From: Dichomitus squalens LYAD-421 SS1
Lineage: Eukaryota > Basidiomycota > Agaricomycetes > Polyporales > Polyporaceae
DNA length: 64,000 nucleotides
Assembly (NCBI RefSeq): GCF_000275845.1
Contig: NW_006766915.1
Span: 253,666-317,665 of the forward strand
Reading direction: 5' to 3'
In this document: piece after piece, positions 23,857 to 35,600 of the stretch
How the letters are laid out: every line of letters starts with the position of its first letter
How positions within the stretch are numbered: position 1 is the stretch's first letter
Notes under the pieces: model-generated
Told to the model about the DNA's origin: nothing
Databases searched by the model: none
What the model saw: the letters and a program-made list of their open reading frames with translations, nothing else
Translations under genes and position numbers: made by a program

Positions 23857-25112
23857 ATGCCGGTAGTCACATCTGGGAAAGTCCTAGTCACTGGAGCAAA
23901 CGGCTTCGTTGCTGCCTGGGTGGTCAAAGATCTGCTTGACCATGGTTACTCGGTTCGCGGGACAGTGCGCTCTGAGGGCAAGGCCCCTTACCTCCGTGAG
24001 TTCTTTAAGAGTCACGGAGATAAGTTTGAGGTCGTGATAGTGGAAGATATAACCAAGGTAAAGTCATTGGGGCCTCATCGTGCGTGCGATAGTGCAATGT
24101 TGACGGCAACGTTGTCCAACGATAGGAAGGCGCTTTCGACGCTGCTGTCTCTGGTGTCGACGCGATCCTTCATATCGCCTCGCCTGTGACGCTAGCGGTC
24201 GTCGACCCCGACGAGGTCATCCAACCTGCTGTTCGCGGGACGACCTCTGTCCTGTCCGCGGCACTCCGCCCTGAGAATCGTGCGACCATCAAACGCGTCG
24301 TCATCATGTCTTCTTCCGCGGCCGTGTATGTCCCTCCCGACCCAGGGCACACGAACTTCACCCGAGTTCTAGATGAGCGCGACTGGAACACGTTCTCGTT
24401 GAAGGAGGTCGAGGAGAAGGGCAAAGACGCAAATGGGCTCGACAAGTACCGGGCGAGCAAGACGCTGGCGGAACGCAAGGCGTGGGAGATCTACGAAGCG
24501 GAGAAGACGAAGGGATTGGAGTGGGACCTGGTGACACTACAATCCCCATTTATCTTCGGGCCCATAGTCCACGAGGCTCCTTCTTTGGACAAGTTCGGGG
24601 GATCACCCAGGATCTGGTATGATAATGTCGTCGGGGGCAAGGCGAACGAGGACACGTTGACAAAGCTTGGGTACGTATACCACGTTCCCTCGATACTGCT
24701 GCTACTTGTTGTGACTGAGGCTGCAATCTGACCTTACTTGCAGATTCGACTTCGTCGACGTACGGGACCTTGCGCGGGCGCATGTTCTAAGTCTCACGGT
24801 CCCTGAGGCCGCGGGACAGCGATTCATCATCCGGGCCAGCGAGTTCGTGTACCAACAGTTTGGTAAGTTCGCCTTACTGCCATGCCTCTCCAGAAGCCTA
24901 ATATGATATCCACGATGTCACCAGTCGATGCGGCTCGGAAATTCTCAGACAAAGTCCCCGTGGGATATCCGTCGTATAACCTGGCGGATGCGACGTTTTA
25001 CGCGCGATACTCCAACGAGAAGAGTAAGAAAGTGCTTGGTCTGCAGTACCGTAGTTTGGAGGAGACGACAAAGGACACTATTGTTGACTTCGAGAGTCGA
25101 GGATGGCTGTAG
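23857..25112 (+). CDS. SDR-3: extended short-chain dehydrogenase, most diverged paralog
   Basis: Exons 23857-24057, 24126-24670, 24744-24862 and 24925-25112 (201, 545, 119 and 188 nt) encode 350 residues. Exon 2 is 24 nt longer than in the four paralogs; the extra residues fall in and after the VPPDPGHTNF loop between the active-site Ser strand and the Tyr. Motifs: TGANGFVA, IMSSSAAV, KYRASKTLAERKAW, QSPFIFGP, VDVRDLARAH and the terminal ESRGWL. One difference may matter for substrate: the segment that reads AIAHTASPFH in the paralogs is AILHIASPVT here, next to the substrate pocket in related reductases. Intron phases are identical to the other copies. NAD(P)H-dependent carbonyl reduction is inferred from the family. 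Confidence 0.9.
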
Positions 25113-27104
25113 CGCGGACGGTTTGTATTAGTTGCAATGCTGCAGTCAATATGAACGTCTTGAGGTTGAGTTATGCAGCCCGTCCCTTCCTTGATCAATC
25201 ACACGCATTGAGGTATTTTCACACATACCATAGGCTCATAAACCATTGACCATCCCCAGCTATTCCCAAAGGCGAAGAAAGAATGTAAGACTCGTCTCTA
25301 GTAACGCAATTTATGCAATGGAGTCCATCGACACAGGCTGTATGGAATCTCGCTTTGCCCACCATGATCGTTGGCATGATGGTCTTCGACTTGTGGCAAT
25401 TCAAAGATCGAGTAGTGTCTCTTCTCTAAGAGTCACTCATAACACTCGATAGGCAGGTTCCAGTGTTTCGAGATAGTAGAACAAGGCCGGTCGCCGTCTT
25501 ACACTCCCTCAACATGGGTGCAGCTGTCTTACAGTGCAGTCTACTCCCCTTGAGCTAGCAGTAGGGGGTGCCGATTTATTCGCGCAGTCGACTCGGTATA
25601 TAATAATCTTCGCCACATGTAATCGGTATCGTCTCCGATTCAAGGATGATAAACAGATTGCTAACCACTTTTTGTTGCAGAGAATGACGATACAGTGGAT
25701 GGAGTCATCAGAAATCTGACCTTGTGTATTCTCTTACCACCGCCTGTGTGTGATAGCAAGGGTTCGTGGTAGTCCGTCCCTGACGTTTGGAAGCAGTATT
25801 TTCTTCCCTGAGGACGCATGCACTCAGTCGAAGTCGGCTATTGGCACCAATCCTCGCTGTGCCTATCATCCCATTCGCGACCGACCTGGTTCCTGTACAA
25901 CTGGAGACGCAGTGTAATTCGCATTCCCATTGAGCGCATACTACCCTTCAGTGAGTGAGCCTATCACGCCATGGCCTCCAGGGCGGATCATAGTCCATAT
26001 GGATGTCTGAGTCATCGCAGCAATGTACCTTCGTCGATCGCGATACTCTTCGGGTGCGTTTATATTGAGAGGGATCGTTCTTCATCTTTGTCGTGCAGTT
26101 GGAGTGGCAACTGGAATCATTATCGATAATTTCCTCACCTTTGTCACCTGGCCATTTCGCGGAAAACGGTTCGAAACTTCATCTCCCGAGAGAAATTGGA
26201 CCGGACGTGCACTTATATGACGGTACGTCGTCAACGCTCTTTGATGGACTGCTGTTTGCACATCTCTTGAACATGTTGCCACTCTAGGAATGATTTACCT
26301 CGTATGGATAATCAAGCCATTACCTACATCGTGATCAACGCGAATTGACTTCATGAATGTACTCAACATCAAACACACTAGAGTTCACTTTTCCCCGGAG
26401 CCTCGGTAAGTAAGCGAAAGGCACAGCTCGATGAGTGACATAGTGCGCTGTACTCTCGCCGGTTGGCAATCCACGCAACTCACACCGGGCCAACTAAGCT
26501 GAACAGAAATCGCGATCTCTTTGTACGTCGATCATCCGTGCAGCCGAACGCGATCTCCCTCACAGCTTGCAGGCCCCGCTTAAGTATATGCATACCAAAT
26601 GCAACTGCAGTCGGCACAAACCTACCACACAGAACGTGAGCGCTGACGCGGACGCCGCGCCTGTGTACGGTCTCGCTGCGGATAGGATAGACCCCCACTG
26701 GCAGCTCGCACAACTTCCAGGGACCCACTTGACACGGGCACATCGATCGGGGATCTGTGTCTACGGAACGCGTTGAATCTCAATTGTCAGTGGGTATGAG
26801 TGTGTGGGCAGATGAACAGGAACAGGAAACATGTCTATGAGGCTGTCATCTCTACAAAAATTAGCCGGCGCCTACCAATACCACCCTCAGGCAACCACCC
26901 ACCCTGTAAAACCCTGAGATCTACAGACGGTCGTCCCATCCCACCGCAATGCCAGCTAGCTCTAAGCCAATGTACGGCAATAACTCACAATCGCTCATCC
27001 CCAACTCCCCTCAGCCCATTCTACCCGACTCCGGGATGCTAAAAGCCTGCCTCCTGCCCGAGGCTCCCGTAGGCGACAGCCAAGCTGCTCTAACTCTCAA
27101 GCTC
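25113..27104. other. Intergenic, no gene supported
   Basis: Two kilobases between the convergent SDR-3 and DUF1275 genes. All ORFs are under 90 codons, overlap each other and lack splice or family support. Confidence 0.5.
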
Positions 27105-28400
27105 TCAAGATGAGTTCTTGCTGCCCTTGGGCTGCTTCCCGGGAACGAAGATCCACCAGATCGCGATGAGCACGCGCAGCCCGGTGCCGACCCCAAGAGT
27201 GGTCGCAGCGCCCGCGGCGTCGATGATTGCCCGGCCGACGAAACCGCCCAGGAAGAGCGCGATGATCGCAATGAACTTGTGGTCGCGGGTAATGACGAAG
27301 CGGTTGAGCTGGAAGAGCTTCGGGTCCGCCATGAGCTCGCACCAAACGGTGGTGAGGACGACTGAGCGAGTACGGGGGGTCAGTATCTGCGTTACAAGGG
27401 GCAGCTGGTGACCGTGAATAGACAAGCTGGTGTCCACGGGAAGGGGAGAAGGGGGATCGGAGGACGGAACGGAGATGCGCGGCAGGCCATAGAGGGAGCT
27501 GCTCACCAGTGGTCGTGAACTGCGTGTTCACCCTCTTGCCCATGATCCCCTGTAGGCCCATGCTCGCGCTCATGAACCCAATCGCGACGAACGTGTCCGC
27601 GTTCGTCCACGCCGGGTTCCCTCTGACCTCCGCGACGCTCCCCTGCCCGCTCTTCCACGCCGTCAGCGCCGCGGCCATCGTGAACAGCGCCTGAATGAGC
27701 GTGCCCAGGAAGAGCCATGCGCGTGTCTGCGCGCCCATCCGGTCTCCGATCCGCCCGATGGTCGCCCCGGCGATGAACGTGAGCAGGGACGTGAGCGCCT
27801 GCTTGTCGGCGATGTGGAAGGAGGTGTCGCGCTGCCCGGGCGGGCCGGAGAAGAGGCGGGCGAGGGCGAGGGCGAGCTGGACGGAGTTGCCGGTCTGGAA
27901 GCCGCACCAGACGAAGACGGCGGTGAAAGATACCGAGTCGCTGTGGGGCACGCGTTAGCGGGCCAAAGTCGGGGAAAGACAGGAAGTCAGGGGTGTTGTG
28001 GAGCTGCGCGGATGCCGCACACTAGCGCAGCGCAATGCAGCACTGAGGTCAACATGACAACGGCGCAATTCTGCTTGAGCGAGTTCCAAACAAAGTGCGC
28101 TCCTGGTGACAATGACAAGAAGCAAAGCAGAAGGGCAAGGCACAGAATGTGTGGCATTGGAAGAGAAGAATCGAAGCCGAGCGGAAGAACGTACATGAAC
28201 CCAGTCATGAAGCAGTACGCTGCAAGCGGGAATGACGATTGCGCCGGGTCGACATTGCCCATCCAATGGCGATACGAGAAGACCTCACGAGGGTTCGCAA
28301 AGAGTTGTGCGGTGTGGAGAATAGTGCCGGGCGAATCCTGCTGTACAGCGGGCTGGGGTAGGGCAGGGCCATCCTTCTCCGCGCGTAGCTCGTGGCTCAT
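27105..28400 (-). CDS. DUF1275 (YoaK-type) membrane protein
   Basis: Three exons, 28195-28400, 27507-27940 and 27105-27361, encode 298 residues. The first splice joins FMTGF to IDSVSFTAVFVWCGF and is followed by QTGNSVQLALALA, the hallmark of DUF1275 proteins. Six or so hydrophobic helices follow, including FIAGATIGRIGDRMG, LGTLIQALFTMAAALTAW, FIAIIALFLGGFVGRAI and a terminal VLIAIWWIFVPGK. The N-terminal 50 residues are soluble and the C-terminus is short and basic. In fungi and bacteria this family is predicted to be an integral membrane transporter or permease; no substrate is established. It is a single gene in its own transcription unit with no partner visible nearby. Confidence 0.9.
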
Positions 28401-29380
28401 GTTAGCAGGCTAGCCGTATGATCGTCTTCGAAAATGGAGAACAAGCAGCCTGATGGATGTGCTAGCAGGCCCCGAGGGCGATGGGAAGAGCAGGAGACCG
28501 AGGGGAAGCGGGTGGGGCGGGGTATGGTTTTTGAAGGAGATGGCATTGTGCAATTGGTGGGACTTGGCAGGACTCGGAGTCGCGGTCGGCGAGCCGCACG
28601 GGAGCTCTCGGCACTGCCACTCTATCTCCGCTCCGACGTTCATCCAACCAGTCCAGCTATCCACTTACCTTTCGACCGCTTGGCTCCCAAGAAGACTGTC
28701 ATTCTGTTCCCTCCATGATTCGCGGAGATATACAAGCGACAAGAGATGCCTCAGCAGTGCGGCTTGGCTTCCCACCTTGACTGGCGTAGCTCGTGGGAAG
28801 CGCCTTATATCGTCCATCCCAGCGCTCGACGTCAAAAACAATTTCCAGCTTGCTTGCGCCATCGTTGTCACACGTTCGACGTCCAGCAGGCAGACGTCGA
28901 TACCTAGCGCGGACCAAGTCTTGATTGACTTTGACTAGTGTCGCCTGACGGTGTACTCTTCGCATTGACCACGATTGGCCAGCTGGAGCCTGGCTGCCCA
29001 CCGCCTGGGCCTTCCTTGCCTTGCATGACGGTCCTCACGAAGAGCCATCTCATCTCAGGAACCTTGACGTGCTGTGGTGCTACAGAAATCAAGGTGTTAC
29101 TGAAGATAGCAATAAAGTTACAGTTTGTACAATTGTCTCTCTGATGTACGTGCATCGGAGGGAGCAGCGAATGGATCTGTTCAATACAGAAAAGTATACA
29201 AGCCTGCCTTGAATATGGTCCTATGCCGTTGTCCATGAATACGATTCCAACGTCTATGTCCGTATGAGCACCAAATCAGTAGTGTCCCATGCTCCGTCGG
29301 CTCGTCCCATGCCCCAGTAGACCCGAGGCGGTTATCGAGTGCGCTTACCCTTCGGCCTGCCTAGCGTGAGCCAAGCGGAT
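28401..29380. other. Intergenic, no gene supported
   Basis: Promoter side of the DUF1275 gene and 3' side of DUF6533 copy B. No convincing ORF. Confidence 0.5.
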
Positions 29381-31099
29381 TCAAACACCATTCTCCTCCA
29401 CACAGCACTCCTGTCCTGCAAGAGTACCATCCGCAGAGACCATAGTGCTCAGCTCAGCAAACTCCGGGTGAGCTATCATGCCCATAGAGGTGAACCTTAG
29501 CGACGACGTGCTTAGACTGCGGTCGGAATACAGGGGATCTTCGCTTCCGAGCTTTACTGCTCTGCGGCTCGCCTCTTGGAGGTCGAGCAGGAAATGCGAG
29601 ATCAGAACCGACGCTATCCTTCATGAGCGTATCGAGGACGATGGTTGTAAGTAGTCTCGTCGGCATAACAAAGACACCGAGAAAGAACGCACGGCGAGGT
29701 GAAGACGCTTGCGAAAAGACAGACCCCGAGCAAGGTGCTGCGGTGGATTACAATCATGATTTGGGACTCCTTAGAGACCGATGAGCATGGCCGACTGGAG
29801 ACGAACAGGAGACCATGAGCCGCTCACGGAGTAGATAGCAATGCACATCTCAATTAAATTGAGGAGCATAAGGGCGCTGCTCGTAGGCAAAAGTCAGCCT
29901 CTGCATGAGCTTCGTTGCGAGGAGGCTAGCGCGCACATGAAGTAAGTCATCCCTGTGGTACGGTAAGTTGGAAGCCGCTGTGGACACTATATTCGGTACT
30001 CACCGTCTCGAAAAATCGCGCTTGACACACCTCCATAACGCCTGGTCAAGACAGCTCGGCATCCCCTGGTGCCTGTTGCTCGCCATGTGATGACAATGAG
30101 AACGATGTCGGCCACTACGAGACACATGCGGGTGACTGCTATCACTAAAATCCACCGAGTTAGGCCTACCATCACCGGTGGATAGCCAGTTCAGAAACCC
30201 ACGTCTGTAATGTGAGCGCAGATCAGCTTCGAACATGGCTACAGATGGAGAACGGGCTCACGATATCCCACCACCGGAAGCGCCTATACCACCCTGCGGT
30301 AGACATCCGAGCTGGGAATAAGTCACAATCCCCGAATTTGAAGCACTCTCAGCCTGGTCATTCGTAAGGATATGCTGAAAAGACGCGACCACTGTGGGTC
30401 GTACACTCACAATAGCATTCCCAACCGGTGCTAGATAGAGCACGAAAACGAGAATCGAGATGACTCTATGCTGGCTCAGCGCGTGAGCCCGTAGAGCGGA
30501 AAAGCCTGACGGGATGTGAGCTATATGACTCTGACTTGTCAGGAAGCAGGGGGAAAGAGTTCACTGACTTGCCCATGAAAGACCTTGTACAAGCGTAGTG
30601 ACCAAGCTCAATTTCGCAATCGCGTCGCAACTACTTCGATGCGTCACCAATTCCGTTACACAGTGCTTGGCATCTGGTAAGACGTACCTCTGAGACAACT
30701 TCGTTAGAGTATTGGAGACTGCGGAATGCGAGTATCGCTCACCTTTAATGAATAACTCGAAAAGGCCACAACCACGGATATGCTATTGAGTGCTATCGAC
30801 CACCGGACCGCATGGTACAAGCATGCTGCTAGCGTGGGTGGTACCTTCCAAAACACCCTTGCTTCGCGTGGAAGCGATAGGCACCAGTCGTAGAGAGTGA
30901 AAGCTAAGTAAACCAACTTAGCAGCTTATTGGCACCAGTGACCGATGATGGCCTTACCGCAGGCTGCAGCTTGACAATATCTGGCTATCTGGCTAACGCA
31001 TTTGCCGAATGAGCAGTAGATTGGAAAGAGGCAAGGTGCGACACACTATACGTCGTCCGCCGCGAACAGTTCGCTCAGTAAACTAGTGAGTGCGGACAT
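29381..31099 (-). CDS. DUF6533 multi-pass membrane protein (copy B)
   Basis: A multi-exon gene. The start MSALTSLLSELFAADD at 31099 splices (GTATAG...GATAG) to a tiny exon encoding PDIVKLQPA, then to LVYLAFTLYDWCLSLPREAR and VFW, the diverged DUF6533 block (around 30916-30750). Downstream blocks are an ALRAHALSQHRVISILVFVL helix (around 30490), RMCLVVADIVLIVITWRATG (around 30130-30070) and a final exon with SHFLLDLQEASRRAV, SEDPLYSDRSLS and a stop at 29381. The tail closely parallels copy A (FLLDLQEA, DPLY, a Ser-rich stretch, MG.I), showing common origin, although the first transmembrane blocks have diverged strongly. Internal exon borders between the blocks are approximate. The function of this Agaricomycete family is unknown. 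Confidence 0.7.
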
Positions 31100-31479
31100 G
31101 ATGCAAGGCTTGAATTAGGGGAACAGCGGATAGAAACAGCGAACAGAAAGGAGAGGGAGCAGCTGAAGCGACAGTGTGCTCTGTGTCTGCGGTTTATGAG
31201 GTGTGTGTGTCCTCCGGGGAGACGGCTAGGTGGAAGCCGATCCTGGAAGCAGAAGCTCCACATACCATTCTTCTTGCCAAGTCGGATGCTGGTCGAGAGG
31301 TGGCACCGACAGTCGCTATACGCACGATCCTATCTTGATGCCCTTCAAACCAATATTGGCTCACAACTGCACCGGAACCTCCTGACACAATCGTTGGAAT
31401 GCGATCTGTGACTGCCCACCAAGGTCAGTGCTGCTGTCGCCGGTGCAAGCAAGGATCAGAGCTCCCTTGAACAGCCTGC

Positions 31480-32122
31480 CTACTGCTCCGCCACGTTCCG
31501 ACCGAGCACGGAGGCGCATGGCGGTCGAGCGACGAAGAAGTACTGGTGCCATGGAGGCAAGAAGACTGTAATCGGCCGTGAATCAAGTCTGACAACCAGA
31601 GAACCATGCAAATCGACTTACAGTTTGGACAGATAAGCCTTGAGTTTCTGCCCTCACGCATGGGTGCATCTCTAGATGGGTTTTCAGTACCATCGACGTG
31701 CGACTCCCGCCGGCCTACCGGGACGCCTTGGTGCTCTTCTCCCGGAGCGCTAGGATAGTGTCTCGCCCGGAAGCATCCTCCGGCCTTCATTGAACTTAGA
31801 TATCGAACTTACAGTGTGATTGGCACCGATCAACAGCCTCAGCCTCCTCAGCCTCCTCAGCCTCGCAGCGAATATCTTCGCCCAATCCTCCGTACACAGC
31901 TAACACCGTCGGTCGTTCTTCCCACCATCCCTTCACAGGGAGGGGCAGCTCTTCTAGGCACATGAAACGTACATCACGTCTTGGGTGGCAGTTTCGCAGG
32001 AAATCGCAGTGGGGAAAGAAGTTCAAGAGTCGGCTATGATGCTCCCACGTGGACGACATCTGGTACGTGAGACGCCTGTCTCTTTCTGCGCCTTTTTGTG
32101 CCTCATCACTGTTCAAAGGCAT
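31480..32122 (-). CDS. Doubtful small hypothetical gene
   Basis: The first exon (31813-32122) encodes about 103 residues with a plausible soluble composition (RLLNFFPHCDFLRNC; LEELPLPVKGWWEERP) and a short acidic repeat from three CAGCCTCCT-like DNA units. In-phase splicing through GTAAGTTCGA...CTATCCTAG, a very small second exon and GTAAGTCGAT...GATTACAG would give a protein ending near 31480. No family is recognised. The F-box/LRR proteins of Agaricomycetes have similar composition, but no F-box is seen. Kept because several canonical splice signals agree in phase. Confidence 0.25.
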
Positions 32123-32609
32123 CTCAGAGTACTAGTGCTGTTTCTCTGTGGGTTCACCCGACTCTTGCATGATCTCTGACCAAGACGGGACTACGGCTAT
32201 CTTGTGCCGCGCAGTCCTACCTGCGTATGACATGAATCAATGTTCCCGGACAAGGCACCCGCAATAAGTAGGTGAGTGAAGAAGTTCAAGGGCAAGCGGG
32301 CACAAATGGGATTCGCGTTTGGCCGGTGCAAACGCGTGCCGTACACAGTAGATACAATAAGGCTTATATACGTAGCTAAATAGGGGTAGATAAGGGCGCG
32401 GGTATCCGTCGGGGGGCGGGACCTGTGGCGCTCGTTCCGCGAGCTCGCCATCTTGACGCCAGGATTCCAACAGTGAGTGTTTTAATTGATGCTGAAAACC
32501 TGGTGTGGCAGACGACATCAGCCCAAGGCGGCCATGCGTGTTCACATACGACACTCGGGCTTCATACTGCGTGAGGTTATGGAACAGAACAGGCGTTATG
32601 CATCTCCTA

Positions 32610-35600
32610 TCAAAGTGTTGGATCCCCTTCAGAGGACATTCCCTGTACGCGAGCTAGCAGCTTCCTTGCCAACGCTCCAGCGTCGCCCGCCGTGTAGAGG
32701 CTGGTGGTTTGCAGCAGAGGCTCGAGCTGATGGTGAAGTAGCCGGCTGTATATCGCCTTCGCCACTTCGTCGTCGTCGTCGCTAATCTGCGCCATCATGT
32801 CCAACGCAGCTTCCATCAACACAACTGGAAGGACGACTATCGACGTCTCTGGCATCTCGTTGCGTTCGCATCCTTCGCAGTGAACCTCGTGCTCTCCATT
32901 CTGGGACCTGACCCAGGTGCGGAGGATCAGGATGAAGCCCACCGCTATGGCATCCGGGGTTACCCCGTCAAAGCGGAAATGACGCACTGGATTGTCGTCC
33001 TGCAACAGGTCAGTCGTCGAGTAGAAGTGTAGCTGCGCAATGCTACTGAGAGCACCCCAAGCGTGAAGACGAGTCTTTGTAGGGACATTGTCGGAGCCCG
33101 TCTTTCTCTTCGAGAGCACCCGGAGGTACTGTGTCGTCGCCTCCACAATACGCGGACGCGGTGACTGGCTAGGCCTATCGAAGAAGGCTAGGTATCCGGA
33201 GATCCCAATGAGCTCGATCAGAAGGTCCTGCATCTCCAGATACAAATGTTGCCCGTCCTTGACTTGTTCAGTGACTTTTCGTAGGAAAGAGGCGTACGTC
33301 TGCCTGAGCGCGGTTGCCATATGGTGCGATGGGTGACGACTATCGTTCCTGCGGATGTATGTCCCCGTTCGCGGAGTCCCTCCACTATAGAGAGACGCAT
33401 AGATATAATGTACTGCTGGAACAAGCAGATTGACATGAACGGAAGGGCGCTGGGAGTCGAGGAATGCGTCCAACATCTTGTGCGATCTGACAGCTCCAAC
33501 GACCATCTGTGTGGTCTCGCCATCCCAACCCCCGACCTCGCGTATATCTGCGTGCGGTCGTAGACCATAAGTGAAGACATCCCCGATGATCAGACAGAAG
33601 GAGTCAATGGTGAACGCCCGCATAACAACGGGCGGATGACGCATTCGCGAGCCGTCGTGTTCAAGTTGCCGCGGGGATATTGACTGCACAGCGGACACGA
33701 TGTCGGGACCTGTGGACTCGAAATCATCCCCGTCGGAAAACTCTGCGACCTTGGGCCCCTAGTAATCGAGCTTCCACTTGGGGTCATTCATGTACAGGTT
33801 CACGAAGCGGCAGGTTGCCCCATAGATCCAACGTCTAGTATAGACGCTAATCATCCAGTCTTCTTCCCTCGAGACCGCTGAACGTCGTGTGTCCGGACCA
33901 GGGCCCTCGTGTGAGCTCGCCATGGTCGATGACTCTGGCTCCGGCCTTTCCTTCGCTGTGACCAGATACTTGAAGATGCTAAAGATCGTTGCCGTGAGGG
34001 ACACTTTCGCATCAAGGGAGGCGTTACGATCGAAGAACGACAAATAAGCTGGTATTCGAATCAGCGAAGGAAGAATGAGAGAAATACGGGGGGCAGCTGT
34101 CTCGCCAGAGCGAAGCCTCCTGAGTAAGTCGGCCAAGAACGCACAATAGCACGAGTGCAGTGCTTCGCAGATGTCGCCGTGGCCATTCCACTTGACTTCA
34201 GCTCCGATATGGTAGAGCATACTGTCCACAGCCATGACGACTGTGTTGAGGACGTGTTCGTCTTGGTCCCAGTAGAGCATGTCTGTCAGGGAGCGAGATA
34301 GTTGGCGCATGCTCTCGGGCCCGAGACGAGGTATCAATGGTCGTGCAGTGACACCACTCGCCTGGGGAGTCAGAGTCCAAGCGAGAACCGACATGCCCCA
34401 ACAGATTTGGCGGAGGACGACGCTATCCATGGGAGCTCGATTCATGGTATGAAGGAGGGACCACAGCCAGTAGCTCACAGTGCGATTGGAATCCGAGGGT
34501 GAAGAGGGGCGCAGGGGGTATGCAGCCTCGCACAGTGTGAGGTAGATAACTGTATTCACGGCGGGAATGAGCCCGGCACTATGTCCGTCATCTACAGTGA
34601 CATTCTGGACGCGGAACACAAAGTCGTCGAAGACCTTGTGTTTATCGAACCTCGCCCAAAGCACTGCAGACTCTTCTTCACCCAGCTGTACGGACAATCG
34701 CAGAGTGAAGGCTTGGAGGGATAAGGGAAGTACTCGTATCCTCGTGAGGAGATGAGCAACAAGTTGAAGCGAACGAGGTGACAGTAGCTGCTGCACCGTC
34801 TGCTGGGGGCGCTGGACAAGAAGGAACGGGGTTCGATCTGTAAGGGTACCATCCGGGACAGTCGGCTCTATGTATTCCAGTCCGTCCATCTCCGCTTCCG
34901 TGAGCAGCATCCCAAGGGTACGGATGGTGGCGACTACATTGCGGCGATGCGTGCTCCCAAGTTCGCTCCAGGGTGCATCAAACCATTTATGGAGAAGGCG
35001 CTCGATGAAAGGTAGAGCCCCTTCTTGCATGAACAGCTGCCGATGGCGAACGAGGTGAGGGAAACGCATAAGAGCGTATCCGAGTTGCTCCGGACTAGCC
35101 AAGCGGCTAACGTGGTGAACCATCCACACAAGAACTCGGCTGTCAACAAGACTAGTGTTCTGCGAGATGTATTGCTCGTCTTGGTAACGGAGAGACGAAA
35201 TTCGCATGGTATTGTACCGGGATGCTCGGGAAACGACATGGTCCACGTCGTCACGGAGGTCGGAAATGGCTCTCTTGACAGTGCTGCGATCGAAGACGCG
35301 TCCCGCAAGTTAGGACTTAAGCACGCTAGCCACAATGGTGCTGGTCGCGATCCAGGCCAACTTCGGGTGTAGCACATGCCTGGAATACGTCACCCTGGAA
35401 AGCTCATGAAGCACGGCTATGAAAACCGTGACTGAGGTCTTGAATGGACATTCCGGATAAATGTACGAGAGCACATTGGTGGCGACATAGACCATAAAGG
35501 TCGCGATCACGAGCGCGGAAGCGACCGCCCCAACGTTGCCGTCCAACGCCCAGATGAAGTCGACAAGACCAGCGAAGAAGAGCAATAGAGCGATATGAAG

